DNA of 11,686 bases from an uncultured Collinsella sp. (GTDB taxonomy: Bacteria; Actinomycetota; Coriobacteriia; Coriobacteriales; Coriobacteriaceae), in assembly GCA_900554595.1 (NCBI GenBank), contig USHZ01000048.1, positions 1 through 11,686 of the forward strand, in the 5' to 3' direction. Positions within the stretch are counted from its first letter, which is position 1. The number at the start of each line of letters is the position of its first letter. Made by a program: the position numbers and the translations under genes. The notes under the pieces were generated by a model. That model worked only from the letters and a program-made list of their open reading frames with translations. It searched no databases and was not told the DNA's origin. Positions 1 through 6,529 of this stretch are shown piece after piece.

Positions 1-833
1 GCGGCGCCGGGGTCGAGCGTGGAGTGGGTCACAAAGATGGACTCCTCCTGGAAGTAGGGGAACACCTGGGCAAACATGCACCAAATAGCCAGCGTGAAGG
101 CGCGGTTCTGAATCCAGCCGCCCTTGTTCCAAATAAAGGCGGCGACGGTGGGCGCCAGCAGCAGCGCAAAGCCGCAGAACCAGGAGTGGGTGGGCAGGCA
201 GTTGTAGGTGTAGCAGAAGTTCCAGATATCGTAGGCGATGATGTAGACCCAGGTCATGTCGGGCCACAGCATGTCGGTCTTGTCCTCGGAGGCGTAGACA
301 CTCCACCAACCGGTCATGCAGAAGATGTTGATGATACCGGCGATGCCGTTGAACACGTTATTCCAACCGGCGAGCTGCGTGGCGCCCTCGGAGGTGACCC
401 AGGTGGACTCGCCCAGGACAAAGAAGTGATAGGCGCTCTCAAAGTCGGACACGACGGCAATCATGATGTTGATGGCGACGATCACAAACGGCCACGCGCG
501 GAACCAGTGCGCCTTGCCGATCTTGCCCCACTGGTACTTAATGGCAATGAAGCCCCAGCAGCCGGCCAGCGCCGCGTATACCTTGGCGTAATGGAACCAG
601 CTGTTCTGGTACACATGGGTGGGGTTGGTGAGCGCCCATTCGGCGCCCTGCGAAACGCCGATGGCAATGGCGGCGCAGTAGATGGTCATGGCCAGCGGAG
701 CCACGCCAAAGATGATTGCCGCGCCCAGCTTGGTGCGGCGGCCGACCTCGTTGAGCACGATCAGGCCAATAAAGACCATGGCCCAGCCGGCCCAGTGGAT
801 AAGGGTATCGCTACCCCAAACATCGAACAGCAT
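1..833 (-). CDS. DUF5692-type multi-pass membrane protein, 3' end cut by window edge
   Basis: I read 277 residues from an ATG at 833; the gene runs off the left edge, so its C-terminus is missing. The start is supported by a good ribosome binding site (GAAAGGAG) a few bases upstream. The protein is strongly hydrophobic with about eight predicted membrane segments (roughly residues 11-29, 37-60, 84-100, 113-130, 160-180, 192-210, 217-235 and 245-261). It has many Trp residues and a conserved-looking stretch DMLWPDMTWVYIIAYDIWNF (188-207) followed by YTYNCLPTHSW. From memory this matches the DUF5692 family of gut Actinobacteria and Firmicutes, which has no known function; I cannot confirm it by search. 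It lies 63 bp downstream of the TetR gene on the same strand, so the two are probably co-transcribed and the regulator probably controls it. A transporter or membrane sensor role is only a guess. Confidence 0.8.
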   Translation of the reverse strand, partial: MLFDVWGSDTLIHWAGWAMVFIGLIVLNEVGRRTKLGAAIIFGVAPLAMTIYCAAIAIGVSQGAEWALTNPTHVYQNSWFHYAKVYAALAGCWGFIAIKYQWGKIGKAHWFRAWPFVIVAINIMIAVVSDFESAYHFFVLGESTWVTSEGATQLAGWNNVFNGIAGIINIFCMTGWWSVYASEDKTDMLWPDMTWVYIIAYDIWNFCYTYNCLPTHSWFCGFALLLAPTVAAFIWNKGGWIQNRAFTLAIWCMFAQVFPYFQEESIFVTHSTLDPGA

Positions 834-851
834 GCTGCTCTCCTTTCACAC

Positions 852-879
852 GCCCGCGGCCCCTCTTCTGATCGCGGGC
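852..879. other. GC stem-loop between tetR and the membrane gene
   Basis: GCCCGCG at 852-858 and CGCGGGC at 873-879 form a perfect 7-bp stem with a 14-nt loop. There is no T-run on either strand, so it is not a standard terminator. Lying just before the ribosome binding site of the membrane gene, it could tune expression between the two genes or stabilise the message. Confidence 0.4.
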
Positions 880-896
880 AGTTTGGCCAAATGTCG

Positions 897-1559
897 TCAG
901 TTCTGGGGCTTGCGCTCCGGATACTTGGCGGTATAGCCCTCGATGTGGAGTGTCGAGGCGATGATTTCCTTGACCGTCTCGTCGGGCACATCGGGGTGCG
1001 TGCGGATGTACATCAACAACCCCATGATGAGGGTGTAGAACGTCTCGTAGACATGGTCGATGCGTAGCTCATGATGGGCGACAAAATCCACCACGGTGGT
1101 GTCGCAGATATACTGCGCCACGCGCTGGACCACGTTGTGCAAAAAGCCGCCGTAGAGCGCGCCGCTGCTCGAGGTGAGCGTACTCGGCAGCTCGTGACCG
1201 CTGGCGACCAGGCGCTTAAAGAGCGGGGCGACGGTGTCGAGCGCGCCCTCGATATCGCCGACGGTGCGGTTGGCATTCCACTGCTCGAGCTCGGAGATAA
1301 AGCCGTCGATCGCCTCGTCCATAACAGCGGTGACGGCGGCGTCCATATCGGCAAAGTAGTGGTAGAACAATGAACGCGTGCAGCCGGCTCGCTTGGTCAC
1401 GGCCGATACCGATAGGTGGGACACGCCCAGCTCGGAGCTTACGGTGCGCACGGCATCGAGGATCTCGCGACGGCGTTCGTCGCCCGTCAAGCGCTTTGTC
1501 GCACTATCGGATGCGGGGGCGGCATCGACCACAGAGGTATCTGCTGTGTTGTTGCCCAT
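897..1559 (-). CDS. TetR/AcrR-family transcriptional regulator
   Basis: 220 residues, a normal TetR length. Residues 1-25 are a polar Ala/Ser/Thr/Asp-rich leader. The N-terminal DNA-binding domain spans about 28-75: an ERRREILDAV helix, then the helix-turn-helix LSVSAVTKRAGCTRSLFYHYF (about 49-69), with the typical FYHYF end. The remaining helices are the ligand-binding and dimerisation domain, which is not recognisable by ligand. The start ATG at 1559 is preceded by GAAAGGCGG at suitable spacing. The gene is divergent from the Fe-S flavoprotein at 1749 and lies upstream of the DUF5692 membrane gene. Two 15-bp palindromes in the divergent spacer are probably its operators, so it likely represses itself, the membrane gene and perhaps the flavoprotein. 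The inducer is unknown. Confidence 0.9.
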   Translation of the reverse strand: MGNNTADTSVVDAAPASDSATKRLTGDERRREILDAVRTVSSELGVSHLSVSAVTKRAGCTRSLFYHYFADMDAAVTAVMDEAIDGFISELEQWNANRTVGDIEGALDTVAPLFKRLVASGHELPSTLTSSSGALYGGFLHNVVQRVAQYICDTTVVDFVAHHELRIDHVYETFYTLIMGLLMYIRTHPDVPDETVKEIIASTLHIEGYTAKYPERKPQN

Positions 1560-1613
1560 GTTTTGCCGCCTTTCATCCTCTTTTGCCTGACCGTTCGCCT
1601 AACAGTCTTGAAT

Positions 1614-1659
1614 ATTGTTGACGGTTCGTCAATACTATTTTTGACACAATGTCAACAAT
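1614..1659. promoter_or_regulatory. Paired palindromic operators, probably for the TetR regulator
   Basis: Two 6-3-6 palindromes stand in tandem: TTGACG-GTT-CGTCAA at 1618-1632 and TTGACA-CAA-TGTCAA at 1641-1655, with centres 23 bp apart. They fit one consensus, TTGACR-N3-YGTCAA. The pair is nested in a larger dyad, ATTGTTGAC (1614-1622) against GTCAACAAT (1651-1659), so the whole 46-bp block is roughly symmetric. TetR dimers commonly bind 15-bp palindromes in the spacer next to their own gene. The half-sites resemble -35 boxes (TTGACA is a perfect match), but I could not pair them with a convincing -10 on either strand, so the promoters stay unassigned. Confidence 0.7.
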
Positions 1660-1748
1660 GGCGGGTGAACGGCATGGGGGCATGCCCGGCCTGCAAAAAA
1701 AGAGGGGCGCTGCGGCCTCGTCGGGCTGCGGCAAGAGAAGGGACAACC

Positions 1749-4523
1749 ATGATTCTCAACGGACCGGGAATTAGCTACACCGAGCCCGATATCGGTTCGG
1801 AGTTCGTGCCGCCGCTGCCGGAGCATCCGCGCGAGGCCATTGTCAAGCTGTGCGAGCACTGCACCAACCGTCTGCTGCATCGCGACGAGCTGCTGGGCTA
1901 CGAGTACTGGTCGTTTGCCGAGGCCGCAACCGACGAGCAGGCCGAAGTGCTCTGCAAGATGAAGATGCGCCGTCCCTATACGCTGCCCGAGATGGTCAAG
2001 CTCACCGGCATGCCCGAGGCAGATATCGAGAAGATGCTCGACGACATGAGCTACACGGGTCTGCTCGAGTACAACTGGGAAAACCCCGAGCGCGCCAAGC
2101 AGTGGGTGCTGCCCATGCTGGTGCCGGGTTCTGCCGAGTTCCTCAACATGCGCGTGAGCCAGCTTGAGGAGCACCCGGTCTATGCCAAGTTCTTTGAACA
2201 GGCATCCAAGGGCCCGCTGTCCAAGGCTACGCCGATGGTGCCGCCCGGTGGTGCCGGCATCGGCATGCACGTCATTCCGGTCGAGAAGGCCATTGACGCC
2301 GCGAGCACCTCGGTGCCTATTGAGCATATCGAGCATTGGCTCGACAAATACGAGGGTAAGTATGCCGCTAGCACCTGCAGCTGCCGCGCGAGCCGTCGCG
2401 TGATGGGTGAGGGCTGCGCCGACGACCCGGCCGATTGGTGCATCGCCGTGGGCGATATGGCCGACTACGTGGTCGAGACCGACCGCGGTCATTACGTGAC
2501 CCGCGACGAGGTTTACGACATCCTGCGCCAGGCCGAGGACAACGGCTTTGTGCACCAGATCACCAATATCGACGGCGAGAACAAGATCTTCGCCATCTGC
2601 AACTGCAACGTCAACGTGTGCTACGCCCTGCGCACCTCGCAGCTGTTCAACACGCCCAACCTGTCGCGCTCGGCCTATGTCGCCAAGGTCGAGAAGGACA
2701 AGTGCGTGGCCTGCGGTCGCTGCGTTGAGGTGTGCCCGGCTGGTGCCGCCAAGCTCGGCCAGAAGCTCTGCAGCAAAAAGGCCGGCGGACAGGTGCCCGA
2801 GTATCCGCGCCAGGAGCTGCCCGATGCCACCAAGTGGGACCACGCCAAGTGGTCGCCCAACTACCGCAACGATAACCGTATTGAGACGCATGAGTCCGGC
2901 ACCGCTCCCTGCAAGACGGCCTGCCCCGCGCATGTTGCCGTTCAGGGCTATTTGAAGCTCGCGGCTCAGGGTCGCTATGACGAGGCGCTGGCGCTCATTA
3001 AGCGCGAGAACCCGCTGCCCGCTATCTGCGGCCGTGTGTGCAACCGCCGCTGTGAGGATGCCTGCACCCGCGGCCGTGTGGACGCCGCCGTGGCTATCGA
3101 CGAAGTTAAGAAGTTTATCGCCCAGCGCGATCTTGACGCAGCGACCCGCTATGTCCCGCCCGTGGTGACTCCGACGCGTGCCGGCGGCTTCAATCAGAAG
3201 ATCGCTATCATCGGTGCCGGTCCGGCCGGCCTGTCCTGCGCTTTCTACCTGGCCGAGAAGGGCTACAAGCCCGTCGTGTTCGAGAAGAGCGAGCGCCCGG
3301 GCGGCATGCTCACTTACGGCATTCCCAGCTTTAAGCTGCAGAAGGATGTTATCGAGGCCGAGGTCGAGGTTATTCGCCTGATGGGCGCCGAGTTCCGCTA
3401 TGGCGTGGAGGTCGGTCGCGATGTGACGCTCGACGAGTTGCGCGAACAGGGCTTTAAGGCCTTCTACGTGGCTATTGGCTGCCAGCGCGGCCGCCTCGCC
3501 GGTATTCCGGGCGAGGATGCCGAGGACGTGACCGTGGCCGTCGACTTTTTGCGCGAGGTCAACAGCGGCAAGATCGACGCGCTGCCCGGCCGCACCATCG
3601 TGGTGGGCGGCGGCAACGTGGCCATCGACGTTGCCCGCAACGCCTGCCGCCTGGGCTCCGAGCACGTTGAGATGTTCTGCCTGGAGAGCGAGGCGCAGAT
3701 GCCCGCCAGCGAGGAAGAGCGTCGCGAGGCCATCGAGGACGGCGCGCACATCAGCTGCGGTTGGGGCCCCAAGGAGGTTCACCTGGACGAGGCCGGTCGC
3801 GTGTGCGGCATTACCTTTAAGCGCTGCACGCGTGTTTATGACGACGAGGGCCGTTTTGCGCCCGAGTACGACGAGAACGACCTGCGTCGCGTCGATGCCG
3901 ACCGCGTGGTCATGTCCATCGGCCAGTCCATTGTGTGGGGCGACCTGCTGGCTGGCTCCAAGGTGGAGCTTGGCCGCGGTCAGGGTGCCCTTGCCGATCC
4001 CCAGACCTACCAGACCGCCGAGCCAGACATCTTTGTGGGCGGCGACGTCTACACCGGTCCGAGTTTTGCCATCGATGCCATCGCCGCCGGTCACGAGGCC
4101 GCCGTGTCCATCCATCGCTTTGTGCAGCCGGGCTCCACGCTCACGATCGGCCGCAACCAGCGCCGCTACACCGCGCTCGACCGCGACGATGTCGTGATCG
4201 AGAGCTACGACAACGCGAGCCGCGAGGTTGCCCACGTGGGCCGCGAGCGCGAGAAGGCCGCGCCCTTCAGCGAGTACGTCGAGACCTTTACCGAAGAGCA
4301 GGTGCGCGCCGAGACCGCCCGTTGCCTTGGCTGCGGTGCCTCAATCGTCGACCCCAACAAGTGCATCGGCTGCGGCCTGTGCACCACCAAGTGCGCGTTC
4401 GACGCCATCCATCTGGATCGCGACCGCCCCGAGTGCTCAACGATGGTCAAATACGAGCAAAAGCTCCCGAGCCTCGGCAAGTACGCATTGAAGCGTGCCA
4501 TCAAGATCAAGTTCGGTCATTAG
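1749..4523 (+). CDS. Multidomain iron-sulfur flavoprotein, GltD-like NAD(P)H oxidoreductase with two ferredoxin modules
   Basis: 924 residues from the ATG at 1749, which has GAAGGG six bases upstream; the frame is open further upstream (ATG at 1674, and into tetR) but without a good binding site. Layout: C35xxC38; a winged-helix-like stretch (about 55-110); a Cys-rich module with CSC (210, 212), GEGC (223), DWC (231) and CNCNVNVC (284-291); a 4Fe-4S motif (C319, C322, C325, C329); a GltD-type N-terminal cluster domain (C388, C392, C427, C431, C435, C439); the FAD motif GAGPAG (489-494); the NAD(P) motif GGGNVA (620-625); the FAD motif GGD (764-766); and a C-terminal 4Fe-4S motif (C872, C875, C878, C882). 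By family it moves electrons between NAD(P)H, FAD and ferredoxin-type clusters in the cytoplasm; substrate unknown. No glutamate synthase large subunit is adjacent, so I do not call it gltD. The usual GltD part is about 450-490 residues, so this is a large fusion. Confidence 0.85.
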   Translation: MILNGPGISYTEPDIGSEFVPPLPEHPREAIVKLCEHCTNRLLHRDELLGYEYWSFAEAATDEQAEVLCKMKMRRPYTLPEMVKLTGMPEADIEKMLDDMSYTGLLEYNWENPERAKQWVLPMLVPGSAEFLNMRVSQLEEHPVYAKFFEQASKGPLSKATPMVPPGGAGIGMHVIPVEKAIDAASTSVPIEHIEHWLDKYEGKYAASTCSCRASRRVMGEGCADDPADWCIAVGDMADYVVETDRGHYVTRDEVYDILRQAEDNGFVHQITNIDGENKIFAICNCNVNVCYALRTSQLFNTPNLSRSAYVAKVEKDKCVACGRCVEVCPAGAAKLGQKLCSKKAGGQVPEYPRQELPDATKWDHAKWSPNYRNDNRIETHESGTAPCKTACPAHVAVQGYLKLAAQGRYDEALALIKRENPLPAICGRVCNRRCEDACTRGRVDAAVAIDEVKKFIAQRDLDAATRYVPPVVTPTRAGGFNQKIAIIGAGPAGLSCAFYLAEKGYKPVVFEKSERPGGMLTYGIPSFKLQKDVIEAEVEVIRLMGAEFRYGVEVGRDVTLDELREQGFKAFYVAIGCQRGRLAGIPGEDAEDVTVAVDFLREVNSGKIDALPGRTIVVGGGNVAIDVARNACRLGSEHVEMFCLESEAQMPASEEERREAIEDGAHISCGWGPKEVHLDEAGRVCGITFKRCTRVYDDEGRFAPEYDENDLRRVDADRVVMSIGQSIVWGDLLAGSKVELGRGQGALADPQTYQTAEPDIFVGGDVYTGPSFAIDAIAAGHEAAVSIHRFVQPGSTLTIGRNQRRYTALDRDDVVIESYDNASREVAHVGREREKAAPFSEYVETFTEEQVRAETARCLGCGASIVDPNKCIGCGLCTTKCAFDAIHLDRDRPECSTMVKYEQKLPSLGKYALKRAIKIKFGH

Positions 4524-4526
4524 GTT

Positions 4527-4548
4527 CCGCCGTTCTAACGAACGGCGG
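4527..4548 (+). other. Perfect stem-loop directly after the flavoprotein stop codon
   Basis: CCGCCGTTC (4527-4535) pairs with GAACGGCGG (4540-4548) around a TAAC loop, starting three bases after the TAG stop. No T-run follows, so it is a poor intrinsic terminator. It may protect the 3' end of the message or attenuate read-through into hypA. Confidence 0.5.
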
Positions 4549-4563
4549 CACTGCCGACGCTGC

Positions 4564-4665
4564 GCGGCGCCCAGGCACCCCATCTTGCCCCTCAACTTCG
4601 GCGCCGCGGGCAAAAGCCCAGCGGACGCCTTGTTTCGGGGCAACCTGGGGCACCTGGATCGCCGC
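4564..4665. other. Long, strongly base-paired intergenic element (structured RNA or dispersed repeat)
   Basis: Nested complementary blocks span about 100 nt. GCGGCG (4564-4569) pairs with CGCCGC (4660-4665). CCAGG (4571-4575) pairs with CCTGG (4653-4657). CCCCA (4578-4582) pairs with TGGGG (4646-4650). TTGCCCC (4585-4591) pairs with GGGGCAA (4637-4643). An inner hairpin has GGCG/CGCC, CCGC/GCGG and GGGC/GCCC (4600-4611 with 4616-4629), an AAAA loop and two bulged A residues. The middle blocks are separated by symmetric 2x2 internal loops. About 35 base pairs in total are formed. It lies between the flavoprotein and hypA and ends 51 bp before the hypA start. No T-run follows. I cannot assign it to a riboswitch class. 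It could equally be a REP-like repeat, and transcription from either strand would fold. Confidence 0.6.
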
Positions 4666-4716
4666 TCGCTGACGTTTGGCTGACATCGCATCAACCATTG
4701 TTGAAAGGTTTTCGCC

Positions 4717-5145
4717 TTGCATGAACTGGGAATCGTCTATCACATCATTCGCGATGTTGAGAACGTGGCGCGCGCCAATGGCGTGAGTCGCGTTTCGAGC
4801 GTGACGTTGCTGCTGGGCGAGGTCTCGGGCGTCGTTCCCGACTTGCTGCTCGACGCTTGGCGCTGGGCAGCAGATAAAAAGCCTATCGCGCAGGGCGCGG
4901 AGCTTATCGTGGAGCCTGTCGAGGCCGTGACGCACTGCGAGGCGTGCGGCCGCGACTACGCGACGGTCGAGCACGGCAAGACCTGCCCTCATTGCGGCAG
5001 CGGCGAGACATATCTGCTGCAGGGCCAGGAGGTCATGATCAAGCAGATTGAGACCTCCGACGAGGATTCGGCAGACGCTGTCCCCGACGGTCCTTCCGAC
5101 GCCCCCGACGCCGTCGACGCCGCCAACCCCCTCCACATCGCCTAA
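4717..5145 (+). CDS. hypA: HypA-type hydrogenase nickel incorporation protein
   Basis: 142 residues starting at a TTG codon (4717). This start is chosen because HypA proteins begin Met-His-Glu, His2 being a nickel ligand, and the TTG gives exactly MHELGIV; GAAAGG lies eight bases upstream. The nearby ATG at 4721 is in another frame. The zinc site is CEAC (C74, C77) and CPHC (C90, C93). HypA delivers nickel with HypB to [NiFe]-hydrogenase large subunits (in some bacteria also to urease); it acts in the cytoplasm. Typical HypA is about 113-120 residues; this one ends at about residue 112 in family terms and then carries an acidic, Asp/Ala/Pro-rich tail of some 30 residues. No hydrogenase or other hyp gene is in the window. 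It follows the flavoprotein on the same strand, but 193 bp with strong RNA structure separates them, so co-transcription is uncertain. Confidence 0.9.
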   Translation: MHELGIVYHIIRDVENVARANGVSRVSSVTLLLGEVSGVVPDLLLDAWRWAADKKPIAQGAELIVEPVEAVTHCEACGRDYATVEHGKTCPHCGSGETYLLQGQEVMIKQIETSDEDSADAVPDGPSDAPDAVDAANPLHIA

Positions 5146-5148
5146 CTT

Positions 5149-5202
5149 AGTCGTTGGGGACGTTCTTAAACGACCAGTCAATCAAGAACGTCCCCAATGA
5201 CT
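5149..5202. repeat. 54-bp palindromic dispersed repeat, copy 1
   Basis: AGTCGTTGGGGACGTTCTT (5149-5167) and AAGAACGTCCCCAATGACT (5184-5202) form a 19-bp inverted repeat with one G-T pair and a 16-nt loop. A second copy of the same 54-bp length lies at 8803-8856. It begins three bases after the hypA stop codon. No T-run follows, so termination is possible only through the long stem. The form resembles REP-type elements moved by Y1 (RAYT) transposases; that link is an inference, as no transposase is in the window. Confidence 0.85.
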
Positions 5203-5508
5203 ACTTGCGCTAATGCATAAGTCATGCTAATAGTCAAGTTATGTCTGTTTAAACAAAATAGCGGCAGTACAAGCGCATTCGCGCTTGCCTAAAATCGATA
5301 TTAATGAACAGCCTGCTTGTATCTGTAAAATGCATGGCTTGATGAGCGACGCCTTGTCGTGTAATGAGTCAAAAAGCAGTAATGTAATCAACTTGTAACA
5401 AACCTAGACGTTTAAACAAATAAACCAACCTTTTGCGAAATTAGCTATAATTCCACAATCCAAACAGGTATAATCCTTTCATGTCGTGTAGGAAATACGT
5501 AGACAAAA
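5203..5508 (+). promoter_or_regulatory. manXp: AT-rich leader and promoter region of the PTS operon
   Basis: About 300 bp without a convincing ORF, much more AT-rich than its neighbours. Two perfect TATAAT boxes occur at 5446-5451 and 5469-5474; neither has a good -35 at 16-18 bp, which suggests an activator-dependent promoter. The 11-mer GTTTAAACAAA occurs twice (5247-5257 and 5410-5420), each containing the palindrome GTTTAAAC; the second copy ends 25 bp before the first TATAAT and could be an activator site. A hairpin, CAAGCGC (5270-5276) with GCGCTTG (5281-5287) and an ATTC loop, has no T-run. No catabolite (cre-like) or sigma-54 site was recognised. Confidence 0.5.
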
Positions 5509-5521
5509 AGGAGGTTATGTG

Positions 5522-6511
5522 ATGGTAAGTATTGTTCTTGCTAGCCACGGTGACTTGGCTGCTGGAATCAAGCAGACGGGCTCGATGGTCTTTGGCGATC
5601 AGCCGTCTGTAGCCGTGGTCTCGCTCGAGCCGAGCATGGGCCCCGACGACTTCCGTGCCAAGGTCGAGGAAGCAATCGCTTCCTTCGAGGACCAGGAGCA
5701 GGTGCTCTTCCTCGTTGATCTGTGGGGCGGCACGCCGTTCAACCAGATCAGCGGGCTCATCGAGGGCCACGATTCCTGGGCTATCGTCACCGGTGTCAAC
5801 CTGCCTATGCTCATCGAGGCATATTCGCAGCGCTTTGACGCAAAGAACACTGCACATGCGATCGCAAAACATCTCGTGACTGAGGCTAAGGCTGGCGTGC
5901 GCGTCAAGCCCGAGTCTCTGGAGCCCGAGGAGAAGAAGCCGGCTGCGGCCGCCGCTGCTCCTGCAGGCGCCATCCCTCCGGGAACGGTCATCGGCGATGG
6001 GCACATCAAGATCGCCCACGTCCGTATCGACACCCGTCTGCTTCATGGTCAGGTGGCCACCACGTGGACCAAGCAGATCAACCCCAACCGCATCATCGTG
6101 GTTTCCGACGGCGTTGCTCACGACGAGCTCCGCAAGACCATGATCGAGCAGGCTGCCCCTCCGGGAGTCCATGCCAACGTCGTGCCCATCAAGAAGATGG
6201 CCGAGGTCGTCAAGGACACGCGCTTTGGTGACACCAAGGCCATGCTGCTGTTCGAGAACCCGCAGGATCTGCTCAGGGCCATCGAGGCCGGCGTCGACAT
6301 CAAGGAAGTCAACATCGGTTCTATGGCTCACTCCAAGGGCAAGGTCGTCGTCACCAACGCCGTCGCCATGGGCGATGATGACGTCAAGACTCTCGAGGCT
6401 CTCAAGGCCAAGGGCGTCAAGTTCGAGGTCCGCAAGGTTCCTTCGGATTCCTCCGAGGATCTCGACGCCATGTTGAAGAAAGCTAAGGCCGAACTGGCCG
6501 CTCAAGCATAG
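5522..6511 (+). CDS. manX: PTS mannose-family EIIAB fusion protein
   Basis: 329 residues. The ATG at 5522 is preferred, with AAGGAGG seven bases upstream; a GTG at 5519 is only four bases from it, and the ATG at 5517 meets TGA at once. The EIIA domain (1-130) starts MVSIVLASHGDLAAG with the phospho-accepting His9. An Ala/Pro-rich linker (about 133-160) follows. The EIIB domain (161-329) has the motif RIDTRLLHGQV with phospho-His175. These positions match those of E. coli ManX. In the cytoplasm EIIA takes phosphate from HPr and passes it to EIIB, which phosphorylates sugar brought in by EIIC/EIID. It is the first gene of an operon: EIIC follows after 18 bp. The sugar (mannose, glucose, glucosamine, sorbose or other) cannot be read from this sequence. 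Confidence 0.95.
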   Translation: MVSIVLASHGDLAAGIKQTGSMVFGDQPSVAVVSLEPSMGPDDFRAKVEEAIASFEDQEQVLFLVDLWGGTPFNQISGLIEGHDSWAIVTGVNLPMLIEAYSQRFDAKNTAHAIAKHLVTEAKAGVRVKPESLEPEEKKPAAAAAAPAGAIPPGTVIGDGHIKIAHVRIDTRLLHGQVATTWTKQINPNRIIVVSDGVAHDELRKTMIEQAAPPGVHANVVPIKKMAEVVKDTRFGDTKAMLLFENPQDLLRAIEAGVDIKEVNIGSMAHSKGKVVVTNAVAMGDDDVKTLEALKAKGVKFEVRKVPSDSSEDLDAMLKKAKAELAAQA

Positions 6512-6529
6512 TAAAGGAGGGTCCGATAC

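Noticed and set aside
24..1067. Open plus-strand frame of 347 codons over the DUF5692 and tetR genes
   Set aside because: The minus strand carries membrane-protein and TetR signatures with good binding sites; this frame is antisense shadow.
1416..1748. N-terminal extension of the flavoprotein frame
   Set aside because: It would run through tetR and the operator region; the ATG at 1749 has the ribosome binding site and starts the conserved part.
1635..4235. Open minus-strand frame of 866 codons opposite the flavoprotein
   Set aside because: It lacks recognisable domains and its residues (Ala/Leu/Gly/His-rich) are what the antisense of a GC-rich gene gives; the plus strand has clear motifs.
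1749..4523. Annotation as glutamate synthase small subunit (gltD)
   Set aside because: Only the central part is GltD-like; there is no gltB neighbour and the protein is twice the usual length with extra Fe-S modules.
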